The translations under genes were made by a program, and so were the position numbers. Below, piece after piece: positions 54,880-64,000 of a stretch of 64,000 nt of DNA. The notes under the pieces are model-generated. The model did no database searches and had not been told where the DNA came from. It saw nothing but the letters and a program-made list of their open reading frames with translations. The stretch lies in NCBI RefSeq assembly GCF_001949145.1, contig NW_019091413.1, forward strand, positions 940,315 to 1,004,314, written 5' to 3'. Position 1 is the first letter of the stretch. Each line of letters opens with the position of its first letter. The DNA comes from Acanthaster planci (lineage: Eukaryota; Echinodermata; Asteroidea; Valvatida; Acanthasteridae).

Positions 54880-55260
54880 TTTGCATCCCTAATGAATTTT
54901 TTGAATAATTAACGGCAGGGGGCACTGGCAAGAGCCCGGGCCAGATGAGGGAGAGAGCCATGTCTAATTAATCAAACTCCGTTGTGATTAATGTATGATT
55001 TTAACGGCAGATGGTCTCAACGTCTTGTTTGCTAACTAGGCTTTACTTGGAGGACTGACGTCCCGAGAAAGGACTCAACCTGACTGGCCGGACGTACACC
55101 TCAGGGGGTGTAAGGCACAGAGGCGGCGCACACACACACACATACACACCATCCAAGACTCAAAGGCACGCTACTGCTAACTGCCGAGGTTGCGACTGAT
55201 GCAGTAACACAGTCAGCTTCGTTAATCAAACTGTCGCCCATGGGCCGGGAAACAATGGAA
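54880..55260. promoter_or_regulatory. Candidate conserved non-coding element B upstream of ZFHX
   Basis: Contains TTGAATAATTAACGGCAG, CATGTCTAATTAATCAAAC, GTGATTAATGTATG and a second AACGGCAG about 80 bases further on. TAAT-core sites are regularly spaced in a GC-mixed background. A short CA run at 55129-55148 interrupts it. No coding frame. Confidence 0.35.
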
Positions 55261-56359
55261 AGAAAACAAAAGCATGCAAGAAAACAAAATTGGGAAAGCT
55301 GAAGAAAAAAAATCCGAGGCTAATGCAAATTCTGAAATTGGAGGAAGCACATGGAATATTTGTCCACTGACGGAGGATTCAGACTAGAATAACAAGAAAC
55401 ACAGAGGAAAAGCCCTCAGATTGGGAATCCGTTTATTTGATCTGCCCCAGATTACTTCTAGCCCCAAATGTAACTAGTATTTTTACAGTATCCTATAATT
55501 TTGTTCCCATCCATGCAATTTTTTCTTTTACTTTGGAAAAAGGCAGGGTTTCACAGGATAAACCTGAAAGGTGAAAAAAATGAATAATTTGGTGACACAA
55601 CAATCATTTCTGGGCATATAATATAACAAGCGCACGAATTTGGTATATGGAAATGATTAAGTCTGTCTCTAAAAAATTAAGTGAACTGTTTGAGCTGGCC
55701 TATCTTCCGTTGTGATGGATCACAGATCACAAACTTGTGAAAAAGACTTGAGTGTCACTGGATTCTTACCTAATATCACAGGTTACATATCTCACAGGCA
55801 ACACATCCTTTACCCACCCCCTCAGCCCACTGGAGAGCTGTGCATTATCAGCCTGCGGACTTTCACCCTCAAAGCACACTGGTCTGCCCTCAGACGACTA
55901 TCCCTCAAATCTCTCCAAAATAGCACAGTTAATCCCTCAGATATTAAAACAAAAAGAACTGGTGGATCCCGTTCCCGAGGTGACCCAATGAAAAGTGGGA
56001 GGATTATGTAAACAGGCTGTCTTTCTATTCTAAGCAATGCTGGTTGTAGATGCCAGGAACATGATTCATAAATACCTGGATTGGGCATCAAAAATCTCTC
56101 TTACGCCAAAAAACTTTGATGTCAATGAATCTGTACACTAACCTACCTGCATCTGAGGAAATGGGGCCTGGACTGTAGTGACATGGACTTTTTCCAAAAC
56201 TTGTCATCAGTAGCAGACAGGATAACAGATGTAACAGGGTATCGAATCACTTTTCTAACACCTTGTTTTTGCTACAGGAGCAATGCTGCCACCTAACACA
56301 GTAACAGGAATTACATACTGGCAGTCTCTCTCCCCAATGCTTGGAGAAATCCGAGATCC

Positions 56360-56600
56360 CATGTGTGTCTGACGGAGGTGCTCATTTGCCATTTTCTAAT
56401 TAGTCTAACCAGCACCTGCCATTACAATCGGGTGAATAATTAATTCCGTGTATGAACAAAACAAGCTGGGGAAGAAGGGGAGGATTTGTTTTGTTCCAGT
56501 TATGTTGCCTGGGTATTTGTAATCAGCAGGCACTAATTGCATGCTCACGAAGCTGTGTAGTTGTGTTAAGGTAACCATTGAACACGCAAATAGGCGTGTG
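56360..56600. promoter_or_regulatory. Candidate conserved non-coding element C upstream of ZFHX
   Basis: TTTCTAATTAGTCTAACC, the E-box-like CACCTGCC, GAATAATTAATTCCG and CACTAATTGCATGC occur within 180 bases, in sequence free of repeats and coding frames. Confidence 0.3.
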
Positions 56601-57689
56601 TCAAGTACACGTACATGTACATGCACGTATGTTGTTCACTATTACCTAGATATCCCTTTGCTGGTTTGAAAAAGATGGATGGTCTCAGCCATGAATACTG
56701 AAAATACAGTTGTACATCAGAAATGGGTCACCCTAGAGCCTGACTGCTCATGTCTGGGATGGTAGGGTTGGTTCCAAATTGTCTAGATGGGTACCAACAA
56801 TCAACAATACAATTAATACTTGGTTACTGGAACCCTGTTTTTTTAAATAGAGATTTGAAAATAACCAGTGCATGCGCAGTTCAGTTTTTGGTTTGGTATA
56901 TGATGCTCTCTCATGCCGTATTAATTCAGCATAGACATAAAGACAGCAGTATCTGTGACATTTTGGAAGAATGTTTTTGGAAGGATGCAACTGGATGCAA
57001 TTTTTAATATTGAGAGTGTTTTCCTCTTTTTGGGGATGAATTTTTTTAATGGTTCTCATTATGAGTACTGAAGGAGTGAAGTGTAACAGTCTACCAAAGG
57101 AAGATCAAGGGGGAAAGAGGCTATGTCCCACCCTTGCCAAATTTTTATTTAGTTTTTGAAAACTAACAGAGAGGCAACTTTTTTAGTTTATTTCATTTCC
57201 TTTCCTTTAAAATACTTGTGAAAAAGCCCCAATTAACGTAGGCTCATCCATCAGAAAGGCCATAAAAGGTTACATGAAAATATGTATGAACAGAATTATT
57301 AAAATAGAATGTTCCTCAACTGTACATCATCAATGCTTTTCACACCTCCCTGTGCAAATACATGTAAACTTCTGGGTAAAACTTAAAATATTTTGCTTTC
57401 AATTGCCTTTGACTGATTACAATATCACAATCAATTACGGATCCACAGGGCACAGGTGTGAACGCCAAACCATTAACAAGATTCATGCCTTAATTAGTGA
57501 AAAACCACAAGGCCTGCACCATTAGGATGTTCAGATTGTATTTCACAGAATTTCAGAAACCCAAACTGGAAACTGTATAACAAGTTTATAATTGTAAAAT
57601 TCTCATTGAATTTTTTCCCTTAAATGAATGGAAAAACATCCCTTTTCAAAGAAAGGAGAATTTTTAAATAACCCAAAGTCTCCTTATGT

Positions 57690-58210
57690 AGTGGGAAACA
57701 TACTTTAATTTCTGATTTCAATTACAATTTCCCCCTGCGGCCACAAAAGCAATTTGCACAAATGGTAATCAAGGGACAATAATTCTTCATCTTCTCCTTG
57801 ATTGGAAAGTGACGTTCGTACGTTATTCATCACAGTTGCTCTTTCTCCAGGAGTGGCAAGCCCCTGTAGAAGTTCCAAAGATAGAGAGACAGACAGACAG
57901 AGAGAGAGAGGGGAGAAGAAAAAAACCCTCCCACTCTGGTTAAAAATTGGCCGGCGAAAATGCCATTACGTTCCATAAAATCCTCATCGCACATGGGCCA
58001 CTGTTCGGATCCGCAATTAGGTGAAGATATGAGTTTTGTAATCGGAGGCCGGCAGGCACATCTCGGGCCGGCCCACTAAAGCAGAGCGTGGGGAGTGCGC
58101 AACGAGCTCAGGGGTGCGTCACTGACCATTATCCAACGGTAACGGGATCCTCTGCGGGGCTATGGCGCACTGCGACGGGATAACCCACGGTGCGAAGAAG
58201 CAACAACTAG
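57690..58210. promoter_or_regulatory. CpG-rich block: candidate ZFHX promoter/5' exon region or enhancer
   Basis: The segment from about 57945 to 58200 is unusually rich in CpG and GC for this window (GGCCGGCGAAAATG, GGAGGCCGGCAGG, CTCGGGCCGGCCC, GTGCGCAACGAGC, GCACTGCGACGGG). It is preceded by a purine GAGA/GACA microsatellite at 57887-57911. It could be a CpG-rich promoter for the missing 5' exon or a conserved element. No transcript evidence can be read from sequence. Confidence 0.3.
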
Positions 58211-58559
58211 GACACGCAAAGACATACATTTTTTAAAGGTTTTGTGTATCGTTTTGTGTGGATTATCACCTCTCGTGTTACATGGTGGGCTGTGCCTTCT
58301 GCTCTCACAGTAACTCTAGAATAACCACTCCAGCATTTCAGAGTTATCAATTTCACTCCTGCTTCTATCCTTAACCTGTTTTTCTTCCGTAAGAAAAATA
58401 CCTCAACCAGTTCCAACACAAATATGATTATTCCCTTTTCTGTTCTTATACCCTAAATCACAGATGCTTCTTTTCTTTTCTTTTTTAATTGGATGCGCAT
58501 AAAGCATGGATAACCTGTGCCTCCTGTGCCCTATTCACAGTTTTCAGTTGCATTTCCCC

Positions 58560-58980
58560 CTGCCTTTGATCAAGTATGGTGGGGAGTCCATTCTTAATGA
58601 GTGATGACGCACATGTGGTCACGATCCTAGTGACAAAACACCATCAGCGCTAATTGCCCTAGCCCTCTGTAATGCCTGCATAATTACTGCGCAGTGCACG
58701 AGACATGGGACGCCTTTGTGTGCACTGCATAATGGATCTCCATTCATTCCAGGGGGTCCCTGCTGAACGAGTCATTTCCATTAATGAGTTTTCTGACACA
58801 AAACCAGGCATGAACAAAGGCCGGGCGAAATCAGAGAGGCGGACGGATGCAGAAGAACAAAGGGGAGGCATACGAGCCACACACTGGGCAATGCCACTTC
58901 ACAAACCCACTGCGTCTTACACAAGACGAACACACGAAACAGTGGAATCACAGCCTGATAGTCCATTCTTCTAGTAAGGT
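58560..58980. promoter_or_regulatory. Candidate conserved non-coding element D
   Basis: Dense non-repetitive motifs include CAGCGCTAATTGCCC, GCATAATTACTGCGC, CATTAATGAGTTTTC and GTGATGACGCAC. Open frames across it show no protein family. It sits between CpG-rich DNA and element E. Confidence 0.3.
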
Positions 58981-59119
58981 GCACCTCTGATCGCCAATCT
59001 CCCCCTCCACACCCTCTGCAGAGCATTTCAACAATCAAGCCCTCACAGATTCCAATTTCTTTGCTCCAGCGTCTCCATCTTCTCCTTTCCCTCCTTGGTT
59101 TCTCTCTTCCTCATCATCT

Positions 59120-59340
59120 TGCCCTGGTCAAGATGCAAAATTAATAAATCACACCTGGCAAGGAGGATTGGCTGTGGGGCATTCATCAAGCCACGATAAT
59201 TGGATTCTAGATTTATCAACCAACATATCGAAATTCATCTCGGGCTTGGCCTCAACCAAGGCCAGCTCATGTAACGCCGCTTGCACTAATTAATGCCACA
59301 AGATTGGCCAGAGTGACGCATCTTCCAGACGCGGTACCAC
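59120..59340. promoter_or_regulatory. Candidate conserved non-coding element E
   Basis: AAAATTAATAAATCACACC, CACGATAATTGGATTC, GCACTAATTAATGCC and the palindrome-like GGCCTCAACCAAGGCC lie in 200 bases of sequence without repeats or coding frames. Confidence 0.3.
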
Positions 59341-62300
59341 CACACATGGGCAAACAAGGGGGAGAAAAAATCATTAAATTCTTTTCTGGGTCAAGTATTT
59401 TGTTTTTAAAAATTTATCCTTCGTGACGTAGTTTTGAGTTATTCCGCAGCAGAGGATCAAAATTGCAAGAGCACAAATCAATAGGTAATACCGTTAAAAT
59501 CCTTGATCAGGGGCAACTAAATTTATCACTATCCACAGTTCCTATGATAGCACAGAAGTTCACAGACTAAGTTGATTCCAAGCAACTGAGCTGTGCACAG
59601 ATTTTGTAGAGTCGGATATTGCATTTTTACACATCCGGTTTGGGATAAAGCACTTCCCTTTACAATCACATCAGATTTGTCAAATCAGTGCGTGAAAGCT
59701 TTCGGGATGGATCCAAATATTGCCTGCACAACTTCACTGTAAACTCATAAGAGAAAGATGGAAAAAAATCAAAGCAAGTGGCTCATCTAAATTTCAGGGC
59801 ATGTTACAGTTTGAAAGGTCACCCCTGACTGAAGGGCAAGGCATGAAGCTCTATGTTTATGGTGGAAGTTGGCCAGACAATCGGCCATCCATGGAAAAAA
59901 AAAATCACAGTCAATGGGAATTACACATTGCCTTTTAAAAAGTGTGCACTTGCTTGTCTGCCACCCTCTTCCATTCCCGGTAAACGTCTAGAACCAGATG
60001 CAGCAGCAATTTGTGCAGCTGGTCCATTACAACTTCCTGCTGCTGACAAAATGCCACATCCAGGTTCCCTGACCTGTAAATATGCATGAGGAGAATCTCT
60101 GTGGGTTCCCAGCACACACAGACCATAGAGCACAGAAACACTGCTAACTATCTTCATCTTGAGATTATTTACTGGCCGACTAGCACTACTTGTACTAATG
60201 ATCAACAGAGCTATAAACACTCAAAAGACAGACACAGATGTGTAATGTATCAGCCAGCAGCAGGAACATAAGCATTGTGATCAGCAGAACAGGTGGATGA
60301 GATGATGGGAACATTAAGGAACAAACCAATCCCCTCCAAAGTGATCACGGATACAGCTAAGCATATAATCCTGGGCCTAAACGTGTATGTACATTGAATC
60401 AATCCAAATCCCTACAAGTATTTAAAACTGTGGCAAGTAAAAAAAAAAGAGCCCACAAAAAAAAACACAAGCAGCCAAAAGAACAGACCCTCTTCCTTTT
60501 TAAAAGTAACACAGGTAAATCATGTATTTTATGCAAGCCAACATTTCCTCTGCCCACTGGTTGTGAAAAGGTGTAGTAGAGCAAGTGTGAGCAGCAGAGG
60601 GGGTCAGGGTAGAAGTCACTGCACCTGTTGTAGCCGCTGACCTTAACTCAGGCTAGCTGAGGTCAGCCTGTGTATTAGCTGTCAGCTTTTTCAGCTAGGC
60701 ATTCTCCAACCCCCCCCTGTCAAGTACTGTGCCATTTCATAGTCTGCTGACTGTACATGTAGGTTGTTGGAGTCTGGTCTTTATTGAGGCCAACTGGTGG
60801 CAAACCTATCAGAGACCCTGCTTGATAGAACAGACAAGGGTCAGTGCAGTACCCTTTTACACTAGCAAAGCCTCAGCACAGATCCTGACAATCCTGTGCA
60901 AAGATAATACAGGGATGAAGTAGGCAATCAGTTTGGTATGTGTGTTGTGCACATGTCAGAGTGACTGATTCATCCACATTATGCACAACAGAACCAGGAG
61001 TCTCCACAGTACAGGTCTGGAGTGACTACTATTGAGTACAAGGGGAAACTCAAAGTGGCTTGCAGAAATCTGGATTAACAAGACAAGACATTCATGTGTC
61101 TACCCTGTTCCTTGAAACTTACCTGTGGCATTCACAAATACACTGTACATTACTGGGTCACAGAATAATTACTTCAGTAGATAAGCACATGAATTTCAAT
61201 GCTTTCCTAGACTCCCAGCCGAAGGTGGAAATACATGTACTACTGATATGTAGACCCTGACTTTGGATTGGTCATATTGGAGCAGTCAGAAAGACAGTTT
61301 TGAAGTCTGATATATCACTTTCTACTCCTTATCAATCAGCCAAACCTGTCCAATAAGAGTTTCCTGATTCAGGGAATTTCTCCTGGTTTTGTCATTTTGA
61401 AATGGCCCTGGGATTCAAAAGAGTTACTTGATAGAGCTGTCTGTTTTCTTTCCAATCTATTACCATATGGATGTTTTTATGACTGGTGTTTTACCTTTTT
61501 GGTATTCTCAATGTCAAAATGTTTTTTCAGAGGTCACCAAAGGTGAAAAAAAAAGTTTCATTCAGCGAAACGAAGTGCTGAAGTGCCACAATGTAAAAAG
61601 AAGATGATGTTAACAGACTGGTACTTTTGCAAGTGTGTGAGAGTGTGTAGGTAAAACACTGTGTTGTGTAACTCATACCAAACCATGCAAATGTACTGAA
61701 CATTAACAACACACATTTCGCTCAAACAATCCAAACAAAACCCAGGCATTTTCCATGAGCCCTACTTTTCCCTTTGGTGGTCAAAGTTTTCCCCTTTCTC
61801 TTTCCTGTTCTGTAACTTTTAACCCCCATCAATTACACTCCTGTGATTAAATCAAAATCACTTCTCACCCCTGCTGGGTTTACCAAGTCTCTGCCTTCCA
61901 TCTTTTGTAATTTTTCCCTCTGGTTAATTTTTTCCCCTATGGCTAACAGAATCGTTCTCTATTTTTTTTTTCTTTCTGGGGAAGCAGCCTGGGGGAAAGA
62001 AATATGATTGGAATCACTTTTGAAACAGCAGGATCCAAACAGGACGGTGGGACAATTACAGCACAGTGGGACAGGAACTCTTGCGAAACTTGATTACACA
62101 AACAAGGCAATTGCATCTTATCTTTAAGAGGCCCAGGCTTAGTCTCACGTTCACTTTTTGCTTTTCCTTCAAGGAACAGCAGTGTACAAAATTGCAACCA
62201 TTCCATGTACTTTTTGTATGCCATATGTATGCGAAATTATTTTCCCAACAGAAAAGTTCATGGGATGCAAGTCCCCTCAAAAAAATAAATAAATAAATAA

Positions 62301-63479
62301 AAATACAATAAACATTAAGATCAAACTGACTTCTCATAAATAAAATTACAACATCATTATCCATTTATCTTTTAGCTGTAGAAATGTTACGTGAGGATGT
62401 AAGAGGGATTTCACTTGCCATGTTGACAAGAAAAGTTTGCACGTAAATTCCTGTGAAAATTTGAGACTCTTTGGCATATGTCTTTAAAACGTATTCTGAA
62501 AATGTCACAGTGGACATTGTTAACTATAGGCAGATGAGCCAAGGTAAGATCACCGATCAGCTATCCTAACTTTGTTTGTTTCTTCCCCTGCCCATGGTGT
62601 TCATTGTTCAACATGAGTTAGCTGAAGATGGGAATGCTCTTCTTCAATGGCCTTTCAATACCAATGTTCCACAGGCTCATTGCCACGGCGACATCCCTAA
62701 ACACATATCCTATGAGGCCATGCACATCACGTCAATACCCTCAAGTATAGAATCCCTTCCAGACATCGCCAACAAAAATGAAAAGATCAAATTCATAACA
62801 TCCCACATAACTGAAAATGAAGCTCACCCTTAAAAGTACTCATTTCGAACTGAGCATTTCACCTACTCGTGTGTAAAAAATAAACTGCCCAATTTACAAT
62901 ATTTTTCAAATGCAAACAACCACATATTTGCCTCTTTTTTTGGGGGGGGGAGAGAAACGGCTTATCCTTTTCCAATGGACAAAGTCCACTTCCAAACACA
63001 CTTTGTTTTCTCACTCCAAAGATCTCAGGGCTCTCTCTTGAATTTTCATTTTTTTTTTCATCAGAGCAAACCATTACCAAAGAACAGCCTCTATGCATCT
63101 TAAAACCAAACGACACCCACATTAGCTTAATTTATAACAAATACCTGACATATATTCAAAACTGACCATCTGTTCAGGAAAAAAAGGACTGTGCATGAGG
63201 AGACAGAAAGATCAGGAAAAAGGTGTTTACCACCAAAATTAACATGGCCGGCTAATTTAACATGGACAGCTCTCAGCCTTAAATGACATACATGTACAAG
63301 CTCAATGGCAGCACGGCGACCGGCCCCATGTAAACAGGTGCATAAAACAAGTATTGATATTGGGTCAAGAGCACCCAGCAGATAAAGCTAGCTCTAACAA
63401 CATATGAACATTTAAAAAAAAGGATGTGGCTGTCCATAATTTGTGGGTGATGATTGTAGTCAAATAACCAAAGCCCGAT
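59341..63479. other. Presumed ZFHX intronic/upstream DNA, nothing specific
   Basis: AT-rich, with A/T homopolymers and an AAAT microsatellite at about 62281-62302. No exon, RNA gene or repeat family was recognised. Confidence 0.45.
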
Positions 63480-63830
63480 TTTCTTTTCTGTCTAACTCCC
63501 CAGGTTTTTATACCAGACCCTTAATTAGACCAGGGAGTGCCCGGAGCCTCGGTGGGAGAGCTTTTTGTGTGTGCCATGTTTACTTTGTTAGATTCTCCTG
63601 TTTGGAGATGGTTTCTCAAACTTTGCTCCCATTAAGTGTTTTGACTTGCTGGGACCTTTTTTGTTTTATGGGCACTGCCTACACTTTGGCCCCAATTAAA
63701 AGCATCCAGATAAGGTTATAAATTGGGGGTCATTAAAATTGCTAAAATGGATGCCTCACACATAAGGCAAATATGCATGTGGTATGAATCACTTTGCTGT
63801 TGACAAATTTAGGATTCTTCTTGACAACTA
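63480..63830. promoter_or_regulatory. Candidate conserved non-coding element F
   Basis: CCCTTAATTAGACCAG, CCAATTAAAAGCATCC, GGTCATTAAAATTGC and TATGCATGTGG-type motifs lie in a repeat-free block close to the window's right edge, consistent in texture with elements A-E. Confidence 0.28.
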
Positions 63831-64000
63831 CAGATTCGAGTTGATCCCTGAAGGTTAATTATCTCTGCAGGCATTAGTTTAATTCACCCAACTTAAACAA
63901 AAAGCCCATAGATATTTAAGACAAAAAGATCATTCTGCATAGATGAAAGAAATGACAAACAAATACCTACATGTAGCCTTTATTCCTCTCCTAACTTGGA

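Noticed and set aside
1-64000. CRISPR arrays, phage genes, bacterial operons, rRNA genes
   Set aside because: None of their signatures are present; the spliced metazoan genes show the DNA is eukaryotic nuclear sequence.

Overview
This window is eukaryotic: long introns with GT/AG borders, sparse coding sequence, AT-rich intergenic DNA, transposon remnants and two assembly gaps (N-runs at 1762-1941 and 22338-22359). Two protein-coding loci are visible, arranged tail to tail. Protein content, gene size and repeat style point to an animal, most likely a marine invertebrate deuterostome such as an amphioxus, hemichordate or echinoderm. That placement is inference. The window alone does not name the species.

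Region 1-21.2 kb (+ strand): the 3' part of a Dbl-family Rho guanine-nucleotide exchange factor of the PLEKHG4/puratrophin-1 type. Twelve exons can be traced from 7979 to a stop at 21249. They encode the end of a spectrin-like region, a Ser-rich linker, the DH domain, the PH domain and a disordered tail, about 890 residues in all. The 5' part of the gene was not found and presumably lies to the left. The introns carry several transposon remnants: a 214-bp G-tract element, a MITE with perfect 32-bp inverted ends, a 738-bp inverted-repeat element and a tRNA-derived SINE-like unit. They also carry two minisatellites.

Region 21.2-36.6 kb: probable 3' UTR of the RhoGEF gene, then intergenic DNA and the probable 3' UTR of the second gene. 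It holds two copies of a small TIR element, a hairpin MITE, G-tract repeats and one candidate conserved regulatory block near 24.2-24.9 kb.

Region 36.66-47.0 kb (- strand): a complete ZFHX3/ZFHX4 (ATBF1, zfh-2) ortholog read as one uninterrupted 3425-codon frame, with about 27 zinc fingers and four homeodomains. A splice acceptor sits 66 bases upstream of the ATG, so an intron interrupts the 5' UTR although none interrupts the coding frame.

Region 47.0-64 kb: no coding sequence recognised. It should be the 5' intron(s) or upstream regulatory DNA of the ZFHX gene. It contains several blocks dense in TAAT-core and E-box motifs that look like candidate conserved non-coding elements, and one CpG-rich block near 58 kb.

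The two genes do not form an operon or pathway. Their neighbourhood is interesting because, from memory, the human orthologs PLEKHG4 and ZFHX3 both lie in 16q22. I found no prokaryote-style system such as CRISPR, a phage or a gene cluster. The strongest unusual points are the intron-free giant ZFHX frame, the PLEKHG4-ZFHX linkage, the inverted-repeat elements and a strong excess of the octamer TACATGTA.
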